A DNA stretch of 64,000 nucleotides. Origin: Marivita cryptomonadis (GTDB lineage: Bacteria; Pseudomonadota; Alphaproteobacteria; Rhodobacterales; Rhodobacteraceae). Where the stretch lies: positions 153,105-217,104 of the forward strand of contig NZ_JFKD01000007.1 in assembly GCF_002115725.1 (NCBI RefSeq). The letters are read 5' to 3'. A program made the position numbers and the translations under genes. Shown one piece after another: positions 1 through 9,846 of this stretch. Every line of letters begins with the position of its first letter. Position 1 is the stretch's first letter. The notes beneath the pieces are model-generated. The model searched no databases and was not told the DNA's origin. It saw nothing but the letters and a program-made list of their open reading frames with translations.

Positions 1-1600
1 TCAGATGTGCTGGCAGCAGCACGCTTATGTCTCCAAAGCACTGTACTAATTGCTGTTGAGAAATATTGACTTCTCTCAAGTCTAGACCTTTGAAGCTTAA
101 CCCTTCTGTATCGGTGAGTTTCATATCAGAATATTCAATTCTTGTATTGTGGAGGTAGCAATGCTTCATGCTCGCTTTGAAAAGCGAAGATCGTCGCAGT
201 CGCGTTTCCTCTAGGTTTGAAAAGTCTAGAACTGAATCGTACAGAGTAGCACCCTCCATTCTCGCATTTCGAAAGTTTGCACCTTGCAGTTTAGATTTGC
301 TTATCAAGCTCCATTCTAGACTTGCACCTGCTAAATCAGCACCTGTGAGATCCGTTGACCTCAAATCAGCGCCATCAATGTAAGCATTGTTCAAGTTGGA
401 GCACTGCAAATTAGCTTCTTCCATCCGAGCTGCCTCTAGTCTCGCCCCAAAAAGATCTGCGCCTTGAAGATCTGCTTTTTGTAGGCGAGCTCCATCTAAG
501 TGTGTAAAATTCAACATGCAGTATTTCAAGTTGGTGCCAATAAGGTTTGCTCCCTCGAGTCGCGACATAAGAAAAATAGCACTTTCAAAGTCTAACTCCG
601 ATAGGTCGGCGCCTTGAAGATTCGTGTTTCGCAAATCAATTTTGAATATAAAACTTGTGATTTTCGATTTTTTCCATTGAGATATTTTACTTTGAAGTTC
701 AATAATCTCTGTTCTTGATGTGATCCTCTTGTTGATTTTTTTCGGCCTTTCGAAGGGTTTTGTTTTATAGTTCTCTTCATCAAGAATTATAGCTTCGGTC
801 CATTGTGTTTCAGTAATTTTTTGACCATTATTGCGCCGGCCAATAACCCTTAGGGCAATGGAGATATCTTGTCTGGGTTTGGGTAGGCTTAAAGCCCACT
901 GCTCTGCGTTGCATTCATAAGGACGACCAAAGCGAACTAAACGCCACTTTTCTTGACTATCTCTTTGTTCTTGCGTCGCGTCGTCTGACAGTGGTTCCCA
1001 ATCTATAAGTGGAAAATTGCGCGCTTCGGACGCAGGTGCGTTCTCCCGCACATAGGCGCAGAGGATTTCCATCACCCGCACATGATCGCGCCCTTCGTCA
1101 TAGCGCACCGAATCCTGCGCGATCCGCTCCAGGGACAATAGCCCGCCGATGCGGACTTCGATATTGGGAACAGTGCGTTCTACTTGGACTGGGTTGCCAG
1201 CTTCGTCCATGGTGTATTGAAGCCACGTTTTGTCCGCGCCTAACATTTCAACCGCTTTGTTGATACGGTCGGTCAATAGACCTTCTTTCTGGAACTCCAC
1301 AGCTCGCTGGCGCAGATAGGTGCCCCATATGATGAAAGGCGCGCCCAACAGTGCTGCGATCATCGCGCCCGCGCCGAGGTTGGGACCAGAACTTGCCCCG
1401 CTGCCAATATCGCGGATCGTGCCCCACAACACAAACGCCGCCGCAATAATTGAGCCGAAGAACAAAAGGGGGATCGCAATCGCAAGAATACTGCCAAAGG
1501 CTCGACCCAACGGCTTGGCAACATTCCAATCCATGTCTCTACGAAAGCCCAGCCAGTCAAAAAGGCTGCGGTTGGTTGGTTTGGAAGATTCTTCACTCAT
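1..1600 (-). CDS. Pentapeptide-repeat membrane protein, 3' end cut by the window edge
   Basis: The frame starts with ATG at 1600 and is still open at base 1, so at least 533 residues are visible. Two hydrophobic segments lie at about residues 36-60 and 77-94. A conserved soluble module follows, with VRIGGLLSLERIAQDS near 149-164 and LCAYVREN near 180-187. From about residue 322 onward tandem A(D/N)LxX repeats run nearly to the edge, and such repeats form a right-handed beta-helix. The end resembles the paralogue at 4260-5876 (QCFGDISVLLP against [11 protein letters not shown]), so probably fewer than 50 residues are missing. Base composition changes sharply near 1018: codons up to about residue 194 are GC-rich, while the rest is about 40-45 % GC. 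Members of this family are usually uncharacterised, and no enzymatic function is claimed. Confidence 0.85.
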   Translation of the reverse strand, partial: MSEESSKPTNRSLFDWLGFRRDMDWNVAKPLGRAFGSILAIAIPLLFFGSIIAAAFVLWGTIRDIGSGASSGPNLGAGAMIAALLGAPFIIWGTYLRQRAVEFQKEGLLTDRINKAVEMLGADKTWLQYTMDEAGNPVQVERTVPNIEVRIGGLLSLERIAQDSVRYDEGRDHVRVMEILCAYVRENAPASEARNFPLIDWEPLSDDATQEQRDSQEKWRLVRFGRPYECNAEQWALSLPKPRQDISIALRVIGRRNNGQKITETQWTEAIILDEENYKTKPFERPKKINKRITSRTEIIELQSKISQWKKSKITSFIFKIDLRNTNLQGADLSELDFESAIFLMSRLEGANLIGTNLKYCMLNFTHLDGARLQKADLQGADLFGARLEAARMEEANLQCSNLNNAYIDGADLRSTDLTGADLAGASLEWSLISKSKLQGANFRNARMEGATLYDSVLDFSNLEETRLRRSSLFKASMKHCYLHNTRIEYSDMKLTDTEGLSFKGLDLREVNISQQQLVQCFGDISVLLPAHL

Positions 1601-1672
1601 ACGCGCTCTGGGTACATCTTTTGGTTGATCCTGACCCAAAGACTGCGCGTTGGCCAGTCCAACCTTGTCGGA

Positions 1673-2620
1673 TCAATCCCGCCCCAAAGCCCGGCACGCG
1701 TCCCATATGGCTGCCCCGTCGCTCAGGGCAAGGACCCAGTCCAAAGGTATCCCACCGGGCGTCGCAATCCCCCGCGCCGCCGCCATCGCTGCACCGATCA
1801 TCAGCGACCGACCGGCGCTGTCGCCGCCCGCCAAAATGTTGCGCTCCACCGCGTCGGCATAGCTGGTGCTGTGGCGCAGCACATGGAACATCACAGGCCC
1901 GGCAGTGGGCAGGTGGCAGGCGCGCCCGACACGTCCTGCATAGGCCGTCGAGTCTGTCTCTGGTGTGGTCAGCGCATCCCGCAACGCGGCCTGAACGTCG
2001 CCCGTTGCTCCGTCTGCTGCGGCGACCAGCGCTTCGGCAATAGGTGCGCCGTTCAGAACGCGGCACAGCAGATCCGCAAAAACCGCGTTATAGGCCGCCG
2101 CAACCGCGTTCACATTTGTGATCTGCATCGCCGCCTCCGCCTGCGCGGTCAGATCGGGCGCGTCATGATACACCGCCACGATGGCGGGCAACCGGGTGAG
2201 AGCGGGGTTCTGGTCATCGTCGATCCCGGACGGCACCTGATCCAAGGCGATTTTGTCCAGCGCACCCCGGGTCGGGCGGTCGATATAGCCCGTGTAGGCC
2301 CCGCCCGGTCCGAAATATGCCGCAAAGGCAGCACGTTGGGCGCTGTCGTTGAAGGCTCTGTCACTGGCAATCATGCAGCGCATCGCGACACATAGGGCTT
2401 CGCCATATTGCGTCAGCATTCCGGCATGCCGGTCGGCATGTGCAAAATAGCCGGGTACGCCATCGAAAAACGCTGCATCTACCGGGGCAAAGGTGGCGGC
2501 GCCTCGCTGTGCCGCGATGCTGGCGATGCGGTCCGGGTCGTAAAGCCAGTGCAGCCCGAGGCTTGCTGCATCCGCCACAAGCGCCCCCAGAAGCATGGCC
2601 GATTTGGGTGCGCCACTCAT
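1673..2620 (-). CDS. ADP-ribosylglycohydrolase-family protein
   Basis: The 315-residue protein matches the all-helical ADP-ribosylglycohydrolase (DraG/ARH) family. The N-terminus has GALVADAASLGLHWLYD, corresponding to the family's first metal-site region, and the C-terminus has GGDSAGRSLMIGAAM where classical members have GGDTDT. Classical enzymes remove ADP-ribose from proteins or from ADP-ribosyl compounds using two metal ions. Loss of the second Asp/Thr pair makes hydrolase activity uncertain, although this sub-branch may be self-consistent. Its ATG overlaps the stop of the upstream histidine kinase gene by 4 bp, so the two are probably translationally coupled. The target is unknown. Confidence 0.8.
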   Translation of the reverse strand: MSGAPKSAMLLGALVADAASLGLHWLYDPDRIASIAAQRGAATFAPVDAAFFDGVPGYFAHADRHAGMLTQYGEALCVAMRCMIASDRAFNDSAQRAAFAAYFGPGGAYTGYIDRPTRGALDKIALDQVPSGIDDDQNPALTRLPAIVAVYHDAPDLTAQAEAAMQITNVNAVAAAYNAVFADLLCRVLNGAPIAEALVAAADGATGDVQAALRDALTTPETDSTAYAGRVGRACHLPTAGPVMFHVLRHSTSYADAVERNILAGGDSAGRSLMIGAAMAAARGIATPGGIPLDWVLALSDGAAIWDACRALGRD

Positions 2621-4221
2621 TGTGCCGGATCCAAAGCGATGGGCGATGGTTCCAGCGGCATGGTAATTTTCGCAACCACCCGTTTGCCATCTTTCGTCCG
2701 GTCGATTTCCGCGCCGATCTGGGTTGCGAATTGCTGGACAAGACGTTCGCCGGTCCCTGTGGAGTCGATATCAAGCTGCGATGCGCCGGCATTCAAATCT
2801 GCGTTCGACACGGTGATCTGCAATTCCCGGCCGTCGTCTATGACCAGATCGAGCGTGACCGGGGCGCGTTCGCGTGGCGCACCGTATTTGATCGCGTTTG
2901 TCAGCAATTCGTTCAACATCAGGCTTAACGCGATAGCCGTATCGCTTTTAAGTCGGATCACTTCGGTCGGGTAGGTGAAGATCATCGCGCCTTCGGGCAG
3001 TTCCGCGCTTTTGCGGGTCGAGAGAACCAATCGGTTGAACAGTGTGACAAGGTCGATCTGGGCAACATCATCGTCTATCTGGATTGCCGCATGAACATCC
3101 GCCACCGCGCGGACACGCGATTCAACCGCGCGCAAGGCTTCGCGCGCCCGGTCGGCGGCGGGACCGCCCGCCATCATCAGTTTGCTGGATTGCAGGCGCA
3201 GCAGCGACAGTGCGATCTGCAAGCTGTTCTTGATCCGGTGGTTGGCCTCGATCACCAGCGCTTCGCGGACATGAACCGCCTGTTGAAGGTCGCGTCGGGC
3301 GGTTTCGATATCGGTCAGGTCGACAAAGGTGCCCACCAGCTTGGGGCGGCGGTCAACCGGGTCGGTCGCGATTTCGCCGCGGATACGGACAAAGCGTTCC
3401 TCACCCGAAGGCAGCGGCACCCTGTAGTCGAAGGATGCGATCTCGCCATGCGGAGCCGCCAGCACCCGGACCACTTCTTCATGCACTGCCGCGATGTCGT
3501 CCTTGTGCACCCGTTCAAAGAACGGCGCCGCATATGGTCCGGCCTCGTCGGGTGCAAAGCCGAACATCGTGTCGATGGCGTCGTGACGCAGAAACAGATC
3601 TGTTTCCGGGTCATAGCTGAAATAGGCGACCGACGCGGTCGAGGTGGCAGCCCGCCGGTGGCTTTGGGCCAGCCGGGCGGTCAGAGTCGCCTCGGTCACG
3701 TCGCGCGCGGTTTGCAGGATAGCGATGATCTTGCCGTCTTTTCGGATCGGCGCGAAATGCATCTGCCAATGGTGTTCGACATAGTGGCCCTCGTCGCTCA
3801 ACAGATCAAACCGGGCGGGGCCGACCTCTTGTGGTTTGCCTGTGCGCATGATTTCGTCGGTGGCGTTGCGGATAAAATTCACCGCATCCGATCCGGCAGC
3901 ATCCGCGCTGGGCGGAAAGGCTTCGAACATGCCCATGCCACTGACATCGGCACCAACCGAGGCCGACATCACCGCATGTGCCGAATTGCGCCACAAGAGC
4001 GTCAGGTTGTCGTCTGGCAGATAGAACAACGTCGCAAAAGGCACCGCCTCAAACCCGAGGGCCAGAATTTCTGTCAGAGGGTTGGTTTCCTCGTAAACAA
4101 GCATGTCACCCGTCATTCTCAACCCGTTCTCTGCGACTGTTACCGCAACCAAGCTGGTCGATTTTTCGGGCAGAGTCCACATGTCAGGACGCGGTGCCGT
4201 GAGGTGACGCGCAGGCAGCAT
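2617..4221 (-). CDS. PAS-domain sensor histidine kinase, HisKA_2 type
   Basis: The 534-residue protein has no convincing membrane segment. Two PAS-like sensory regions (about residues 55-180 and 195-310) precede a HisKA_2 dimerisation domain with EANHRIKNSLQIALSLL around 325-341; His328 is the likely phospho-acceptor. A HATPase domain with the N-box LMLNELLTNAIKYG follows. Kinases of this type often signal through general stress response regulators in alphaproteobacteria, but no partner regulator is visible here. The first 35 residues look poorly conserved, so ATG at 4116 (MTGDML) is a plausible alternative start. The stop overlaps the start of the ADP-ribosylglycohydrolase-family gene by 4 bp, which suggests shared regulation. 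Confidence 0.85.
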   Translation of the reverse strand: MLPARHLTAPRPDMWTLPEKSTSLVAVTVAENGLRMTGDMLVYEETNPLTEILALGFEAVPFATLFYLPDDNLTLLWRNSAHAVMSASVGADVSGMGMFEAFPPSADAAGSDAVNFIRNATDEIMRTGKPQEVGPARFDLLSDEGHYVEHHWQMHFAPIRKDGKIIAILQTARDVTEATLTARLAQSHRRAATSTASVAYFSYDPETDLFLRHDAIDTMFGFAPDEAGPYAAPFFERVHKDDIAAVHEEVVRVLAAPHGEIASFDYRVPLPSGEERFVRIRGEIATDPVDRRPKLVGTFVDLTDIETARRDLQQAVHVREALVIEANHRIKNSLQIALSLLRLQSSKLMMAGGPAADRAREALRAVESRVRAVADVHAAIQIDDDVAQIDLVTLFNRLVLSTRKSAELPEGAMIFTYPTEVIRLKSDTAIALSLMLNELLTNAIKYGAPRERAPVTLDLVIDDGRELQITVSNADLNAGASQLDIDSTGTGERLVQQFATQIGAEIDRTKDGKRVVAKITMPLEPSPIALDPAQ

Positions 4222-4259
4222 ATGGCCAGCCCGGTCCGGTGTGGCAATGCGTTGGGTGC

Positions 4260-5876
4260 TCAGGCAGGTTTGGCGGGCGCTCTGCGTCTTTCCGGAACAT
4301 CACGCCATTGCACGCACTTATCCCGTGACACGTCCGCGGGCGCTGCTTGGGCAGACTGAACTGGCCAATGAGCCGGGGCGGTGATCCCGTGGGGCAACAG
4401 AACACTGGCATTTCCGTGGCATTGGTCGATCTGCGTTTGGGTGATGTCGAGGTCCGTAAGGTTTAGATCATCCAAAACAGTTTGCTGGAACATCGCGCCG
4501 GTCACCGACATAGGTCCAGAAACGCCAACCTTTGAAAAGCTGACCCCTATTATGTGCGCCCGCCTGAGGTCGACCCTTTCAAGCCGTGCCTTGAACAGGT
4601 CCGCACCCGTCAACACCGCCTCGGCAAGATCAGCGTCCTCCAACTGTGCCCAGCCAAGACTTGCATGTTCCAGTCGGGCCTCACGCAAGTTCGCCCAAGG
4701 CATCCGGGCGCGTGTGAAATCGGCCCCCTCGAGCCGCGCCTGCCTGAGAACCGCGCCATCCATTCTTGCCTTGTAAAACACCGCACCCGTCATCGACGCC
4801 TTGTAGAAGGATACAATTTCGAGCTGCGCCTCGTGCAGCTCTGCGCCGTCCAGCCGGGCGTCTTTGCAGTTCGCCCATTCCATTCGGGTTCTTCTGAGGT
4901 TTGCTCCCTGCAAATGCGCCCCGCGCAGAACTGCCGCTTCAAGGTGCGCCCGGCGCAGGTCCGCCCCCTGCAATCGAGCCGCACAAAGATCCGCCCCGTC
5001 CAGCCGGGCATCCCTCAGGGTCGCCCCTTCCAGCCGTGTTCCGTTCAGCGTTGCGCCTTCCAGCCGCGCGCCATCCAAATGGCAGCCACTCAGCACAAGA
5101 CCCGATAGATCGGCGGCTTGCAGGTTGGTGTTCCTCAGATCCAGACGGTAGCCATCATGGGTGGCAAGAGCCGCGCGCCATATGCGCAGCGCCGTCTTGT
5201 GCTGCTCGATCGCCTCCGCGCTCAACGGGGCCGAGCCACCGGGATCGGGCAGGGCCGGGCAAGGAGTGACACTCCCCCGAAGGTCGAGGGTCCCGGAATC
5301 GGCCGCGCAGTCTTTGGGCATGCCGCGCCCGATGATCCGAAGCGCCAGCGCGATATCGGCAGGGGGGCGGGGCAGAGAGGCTGCCCAAGCGCGGGCGTTC
5401 GGGGTGATACGGTTGGCAAACCGAACCTCGCGCCATGCCAGATGTGCCATCTTCTCGGTATGGGTCGCGGCGTCATGCAGGCTTTGCCACGGTGGCAGGG
5501 GAAAATCGACTGCGTCCCGCGACGGGGCCGCATCCCGCACATAGGCGCACAACCGCGTCATTACCTTGATACGGAGTTGCCACGCGCCAAGGCGCATCGC
5601 GTCCTGCGAAATTGCGTCCAGAGTCCGCAGTGCGTCGATCCGCGTTTCGGGAATAGACCCATTTGCCGTCGCTGGTTCTGACAAACGCGCAGCGGCACGG
5701 GCGAAACGCCGTTCCAACCGGTACGATGCGAAGATGTGGGGCGTGATCTGAGTGCGACGCTTGTGCCACCACGACGTGACCAGAATGATAGCGGCAAGAA
5801 CAATGCCTTCCACAACGCCGACAGCCTGCATGATGTGCTGCGGCGCCTGCAAAGCAATCGTCACGCTTTCGTTCAT
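4260..5876 (-). CDS. Pentapeptide-repeat membrane protein
   Basis: The 538-residue protein has one N-terminal membrane segment (about 17-37), a conserved soluble module ([26 protein letters not shown]), and some 40 consecutive A(D/N/R)LxX-like pentapeptides from about residue 250 to 480. The repeats predict a long quadrilateral beta-helix. It is a paralogue of the gene at the left window edge: the two share the soluble module, repeat register and end motif, but this copy has uniformly high GC. It ends 38 bp before the histidine kinase start on the same strand. No catalytic motif is seen, and a scaffold or membrane-associated binding role is only a guess. Confidence 0.85.
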   Translation of the reverse strand: MNESVTIALQAPQHIMQAVGVVEGIVLAAIILVTSWWHKRRTQITPHIFASYRLERRFARAAARLSEPATANGSIPETRIDALRTLDAISQDAMRLGAWQLRIKVMTRLCAYVRDAAPSRDAVDFPLPPWQSLHDAATHTEKMAHLAWREVRFANRITPNARAWAASLPRPPADIALALRIIGRGMPKDCAADSGTLDLRGSVTPCPALPDPGGSAPLSAEAIEQHKTALRIWRAALATHDGYRLDLRNTNLQAADLSGLVLSGCHLDGARLEGATLNGTRLEGATLRDARLDGADLCAARLQGADLRRAHLEAAVLRGAHLQGANLRRTRMEWANCKDARLDGAELHEAQLEIVSFYKASMTGAVFYKARMDGAVLRQARLEGADFTRARMPWANLREARLEHASLGWAQLEDADLAEAVLTGADLFKARLERVDLRRAHIIGVSFSKVGVSGPMSVTGAMFQQTVLDDLNLTDLDITQTQIDQCHGNASVLLPHGITAPAHWPVQSAQAAPADVSRDKCVQWRDVPERRRAPAKPA

Positions 5877-6016
5877 TCACATCCCGATCGTTCAGGCCGC
5901 CGCCACCAACCGACCGGGCATGCAAAGACCATACCAAGCGCGTCGGAGGCCACCGGCCCTTGTCGGTGCCGCTGCAACCCGCTAGGACGAGCCAAACCAC
6001 CCATCCGAGGTCCCAG

Positions 6017-7360
6017 ATGCGCCTGTCCCGCTATTTTCTGCCCGTTCTCAAGGAAACGCCTGCCGAGGCCCAGATCGTCAGCCACCGGCTGATGCTGCGT
6101 GCCGGCATGATCAAGCAAGCCAGCGCCGGCATTTATTCGTGGCTGCCGCTGGGCTACAGGGTACTGCGCAACATCGAACAGATCGTGCACGAGGAACAGG
6201 TACGCGCGGGCCATATCCCGATGCTGATGCCGACGCTGCAATCCGCTGACTTGTGGAAAGAATCCGGCCGCTACGATGCCTACGGCCCCGAAATGCTGCG
6301 CATCCGCGACCGGCAGGACCGCGATATGCTCTATGGTCCCACCAACGAAGAGATGATCACTGACATCTTTCGCTCCCATGTGGGCAGCTACAAAGACCTT
6401 CCGCTGACGCTCTACCACATCCAGTGGAAATTCCGTGACGAGATCCGCCCGCGCTTTGGCGTGATGCGGGGCCGCGAATTCCTGATGAAAGACGGCTACA
6501 ATTTCGACCTTACCAAGGAAGACGCGCTGCACGCCTATAACCGTCATCTGGTCAGCTACCTGCGTACCTACGAACGCATGGGGCTTCAGGCGATCCCGAT
6601 GCGTGCCGATTCTGGCCCCATTGGTGGCGACGACACCCATGAATTCCTCGTTCTGGCCGAAACTGGCGAATCCGAAGTGTTCTATGATGCCCAGATCACC
6701 GATCTGAAATTCGGCGACCGCGCCATCGACTATGATGACGTGGCCCAGTGTCAGGCGGTTCTGGAAGAGTTCACTTCGCGCTATGCCCGTACAGATGAAA
6801 CGCATGACGAGGCCGAGTTCGCAAAAGTGCCAGCCGACCGCCAACGCACCGCGCGCGGCATCGAAGTGGGTCAGATTTTCTACTTCGGCACCAAGTATTC
6901 CGACGCGATGGGGGCCACCGTCGCCGACGCCGAAGGCAACCGCGTTCCCGTGCACATGGGGTCCCACGGCATTGGCGTCAGCCGTCTTCTGGGCGCGATC
7001 ATCGAGGCCAGCCATGACGAAAACGGCATCATCTGGCCTGAAGGTGTGACGCCGTTCCATTGCGGGATCGTCAACCTCAAGCAGGGCGACGACGAAGCTG
7101 ACGCCGCCTGCGAGGCGCTCTATGCGAGCCTGACCGCAATCGGTCTGGAGCCGCTGTATGACGACCGCAACGAACGGGCAGGTGGCAAATTCGCCACGAT
7201 GGACCTCATCGGCTTGCCATGGCGCATCACAGTCGGTCCGCGCGGGCTCAAGAACGGCGTGGTCGAACTCACGTCGCGCCGCTCCGGGGAGAGCGAGGAA
7301 CTGCCGCCGGAACAGGCGATCGCCAAGGTTGCTGCCATCTACGGCAAGATGGTCGGCTGA
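6017..7360 (+). CDS. proS: Prolyl-tRNA synthetase
   Basis: The 447-residue class II aminoacyl-tRNA synthetase attaches proline to tRNA-Pro. Visible motifs are the TNEE element near residue 109, motif 2 ([17 protein letters not shown], about 139-155) and motif 3 ([10 protein letters not shown]). The protein lacks the YbaK-like editing insertion of long bacterial ProS, which is usual for the alphaproteobacterial short form. ATG at 6017 was chosen because GAGG lies 8 bp upstream and the protein then begins [15 protein letters not shown] as in the family; an in-frame ATG at 5960 is not supported. It is divergent from the pentapeptide gene and stands alone, with hairpins just after the stop. Confidence 0.97.
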   Translation: MRLSRYFLPVLKETPAEAQIVSHRLMLRAGMIKQASAGIYSWLPLGYRVLRNIEQIVHEEQVRAGHIPMLMPTLQSADLWKESGRYDAYGPEMLRIRDRQDRDMLYGPTNEEMITDIFRSHVGSYKDLPLTLYHIQWKFRDEIRPRFGVMRGREFLMKDGYNFDLTKEDALHAYNRHLVSYLRTYERMGLQAIPMRADSGPIGGDDTHEFLVLAETGESEVFYDAQITDLKFGDRAIDYDDVAQCQAVLEEFTSRYARTDETHDEAEFAKVPADRQRTARGIEVGQIFYFGTKYSDAMGATVADAEGNRVPVHMGSHGIGVSRLLGAIIEASHDENGIIWPEGVTPFHCGIVNLKQGDDEADAACEALYASLTAIGLEPLYDDRNERAGGKFATMDLIGLPWRITVGPRGLKNGVVELTSRRSGESEELPPEQAIAKVAAIYGKMVG

Positions 7361-7367
7361 CATGAAA

Positions 7368-7387
7368 GGCCGCCTCTCGGGGCGGCC
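7368..7387 (+). terminator. GC-rich hairpin after proS
   Basis: GGCCGCC and GGCGGCC form a perfect 7-bp stem around a 6-nt loop, 7 bp after the proS stop. There is no following T-run, so it may be a weak terminator or an mRNA 3'-end stabiliser. Confidence 0.5.
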
Positions 7388-7405
7388 ATGACCGGCTGAG
7401 GCACC

Positions 7406-7446
7406 GTTTGCGTCAACGCAAACATGCGGATGCGTCGACGCATCCG
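7406..7446. repeat. Double-palindrome intergenic element, copy A
   Basis: Two adjacent inverted repeats lie between the convergent proS and glmM genes. The first is GTTTGCG-TCAA-CGCAAAC (7406-7423). The second is the perfect 20-bp palindrome CGGATGCGTCGACGCATCCG (7427-7446). A diverged version of the same arrangement follows malate synthase at 39608-39650, with shared cores GTTTGSGTCAAC and GATGCRTCGACG. This suggests a dispersed intergenic element or a bidirectional terminator family. Confidence 0.7.
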
Positions 7447-7454
7447 TCCCAGCC

Positions 7455-8798
7455 TCACACCGATGCGGCGACCTCGGCCACGATGCCGTCCACTACCTCG
7501 AGCAACAACGCCTCATCTTCGCATTCCGCCATCACCCGGATCAGCGGTTCAGTTCCCGACTTGCGGATCAAGAGCCGCCCGCTGCCATTCAGCCGCGCTT
7601 CGGCATCTGCGATGGCCGCCTTGACTGACGCCACCTCAAGCGGAGCCACCGACGGGTCATAGCGCACGTTCTTGAGCAGTTGCGGAACCGGATCGAAACT
7701 GCGGGCAAGCGCGCTTGCCGGCTTGCCGGTGCGGCACATCTCGCCCAGAAACTGCAACCCCGCCATCAGTCCGTCGCCCGTCGTGGCGAAATCCGTCATC
7801 ACGATATGGCCCGACTGTTCGCCGCCCAGGTTCCAGCCGCCGCGCCGCATCGCTTCGACCACGTAGCGGTCGCCTACGCCAGTGCGTTCCAGCCGCAGCC
7901 CGCGCCCGGTCAGAAAACGCTCCAGCCCGAGATTGGACATGACGGTGGCAACAAGTACGCCATCGCGCAGGCGCTGCTCTTCAGCCCAACGCGCGGCCAT
8001 GAGCGCCATGATCTGGTCCCCATCTGCCACTTGTCCGGTCTCGTCGATCAGGATCACCCGGTCGGCATCGCCATCCAGACAAATCCCCACATCCGCGCCA
8101 TGTGCGACAACCGCGGCAGTGGCCAGTTGCGGATGCGTCGACCCGCAGCCTTCATTGATATTCGTCCCGTTCGGTGTCACGCCCAGCGGGATTACCTCTG
8201 CGCCCAATTCCCACAGTACTTCAGGGGCAGCTTTGTAGGCAGCGCCATTGGCGCAGTCGATCACCACCTTGAGCCCGTCCAGCCGCAAGTCAGACGGGAA
8301 GGTCGATTTGACCCTCTCCTGATACCGAAAGCGCCCGTCGTCGATGCGCTTTGCGTGTCCAATGTTCTCGGCCTGTGCCGACTCGACGCCGGTTTCGATC
8401 AGATCTTCGATTTCGGCCTCATCAGCATCCGACAGTTTGAATCCATCAGGGCCGAAGAACTTGATCCCATTGTCGGCCGCCGGATTGTGACTGGCCGAAA
8501 TCATGATGCCCAAATCTGCCCGCATCGACGGGGTCAAGAGGCCGACTGCCGGAGTCGGCACGGGTCCAAGCAGCAACACGTTCATGCCCGTCGAGGTCAG
8601 CCCGGCGGTGAGCGCGTTCTCGAACATATAGCCGGACTTGCGCGTGTCCTTGCCGATCACAACGCGGTGCACGCCTTTGGAGTCTTGCCGGAAATGACGG
8701 CCGACCGCAGCACCGATCCGCAACGCCATATCGGCTGTCATCGGATGGATGTTGGCCGTTCCGCGCACGCCATCCGTGCCAAAAAGCTTACGCCCCAT
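7455..8798 (-). CDS. glmM: Phosphoglucosamine mutase
   Basis: The 447-residue enzyme converts glucosamine-6-phosphate to glucosamine-1-phosphate for peptidoglycan and lipopolysaccharide synthesis. It begins [16 protein letters not shown], has the phosphoserine loop [17 protein letters not shown], the metal loop DGDADR and the C-terminal phosphate-binding [11 protein letters not shown]. The start at 8798 is fixed by this N-terminus; the frame stays open further upstream inside folP. The gene overlaps the folP stop by 11 bp, so folB, folP and glmM probably form one transcript, an order common in many bacteria (folP-glmM). Confidence 0.97.
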   Translation of the reverse strand: MGRKLFGTDGVRGTANIHPMTADMALRIGAAVGRHFRQDSKGVHRVVIGKDTRKSGYMFENALTAGLTSTGMNVLLLGPVPTPAVGLLTPSMRADLGIMISASHNPAADNGIKFFGPDGFKLSDADEAEIEDLIETGVESAQAENIGHAKRIDDGRFRYQERVKSTFPSDLRLDGLKVVIDCANGAAYKAAPEVLWELGAEVIPLGVTPNGTNINEGCGSTHPQLATAAVVAHGADVGICLDGDADRVILIDETGQVADGDQIMALMAARWAEEQRLRDGVLVATVMSNLGLERFLTGRGLRLERTGVGDRYVVEAMRRGGWNLGGEQSGHIVMTDFATTGDGLMAGLQFLGEMCRTGKPASALARSFDPVPQLLKNVRYDPSVAPLEVASVKAAIADAEARLNGSGRLLIRKSGTEPLIRVMAECEDEALLLEVVDGIVAEVAASV

Positions 8799-9807
8799 TC
8801 TTGTAACCCCACTCGATTGCACGCCAGAGCGCCAACGCCTGACGTGTTTCATCAACATCATGTACCCGGATGACTTGCACACCTTGGCTGGCACCATGCA
8901 AGGCCACCGAAACCGATCCCGCCACCCGTGTGTCCGCTGTGCCAGCCCCGGAAATCGTCCCGATGAATTTTTTGCGCGATGCACCCAGCAGGATCGGGCA
9001 GCCTAGTCCGTGAAACAGCGCGATGTCGCGCAGCAGGATTAGGTTGTGATCCAGCGTCTTGCCGAACCCGATGCCCGGATCGACCATGATCTGATCGCGG
9101 GCGATGCCCTGCGCCACCAAAGCCTCGACCCGCTTGGACAGGAAGTCGTACACATCCAGCCGCACATCGTCATAGCGGGGTGCCTGCTGCATTGTCTGTG
9201 GATCACCCTGCGCATGCATCACGCAGACCGGCACCTGCCGTGCGGCGCACAACGGAGCGAGATCCGCATCATGAGTGAACCCGGCCACATCGTTGACCAG
9301 CGCGGCACCTGCCGCCAATGCGGCTTCGGCCACGAGCGCTTTTCGCGTGTCGATCGAGATCGGCACGTCCAGTTCCGCCGAGATTGCCGCAATCGGCTCG
9401 CGCACGCGTCGGATTTCCTCGTCCACGGGCACTGTTTCGGCTCCCGGACGGGTGCTTTCCCCACCTACGTCAATGATCCCTGCACCCGCTTCAGCCATCC
9501 GCCGGGCCTGTGCCACTGCCGCCTCTGGCTCGAGGTAGCGTCCGCCATCTGAAAAGCTGTCAGGCGTGACATTGAGAATCCCCATCAAGGACAGCCCGCC
9601 CATATCCATTCCGGCAATCGGGGCACGTGGGACGGTCAATCGCGTCAGAACGTCATCCGGGATTGCCTTTGCGGGAACGATCTGCGGTGCCCCGCCACGC
9701 CGCAATGCGACAGCATGCGTGAACCATAATGGGCCACCCGCGAGGTCGACCGCGTCGGTCGGGCGCGGCGCCGATGCTTGGGGCAGGGGACGAAAATACG
9801 ATTTCAT
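8788..9807 (-). CDS. folP: Dihydropteroate synthase
   Basis: The 339-residue TIM-barrel enzyme condenses 4-aminobenzoate with hydroxymethyl-dihydropterin diphosphate in folate synthesis and is the sulfonamide target. Motifs are [32 protein letters not shown] and SRKKFIG. It carries about 65 extra N-terminal residues before the barrel ([10 protein letters not shown] and so on), longer than the E. coli enzyme. An internal ATG at 9609 would give the compact form, but the extension is rich in ordinary coding sequence and is kept. It lies 39 bp after folB. Confidence 0.95.
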   Translation of the reverse strand: MKSYFRPLPQASAPRPTDAVDLAGGPLWFTHAVALRRGGAPQIVPAKAIPDDVLTRLTVPRAPIAGMDMGGLSLMGILNVTPDSFSDGGRYLEPEAAVAQARRMAEAGAGIIDVGGESTRPGAETVPVDEEIRRVREPIAAISAELDVPISIDTRKALVAEAALAAGAALVNDVAGFTHDADLAPLCAARQVPVCVMHAQGDPQTMQQAPRYDDVRLDVYDFLSKRVEALVAQGIARDQIMVDPGIGFGKTLDHNLILLRDIALFHGLGCPILLGASRKKFIGTISGAGTADTRVAGSVSVALHGASQGVQVIRVHDVDETRQALALWRAIEWGYKNGA

Positions 9808-9846
9808 GGCGTGTGAATGAAACGCAATTCGCTGTTTGACAAGCGT

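Noticed and set aside
3091..4359. 422-codon open frame on the plus strand
   Set aside because: It is antisense to the histidine kinase gene, whose domains are clear.
5873..7363. 496-codon open frame on the minus strand
   Set aside because: It lies antisense to the whole of proS, which has full family motifs; the frame is a GC-skew shadow.
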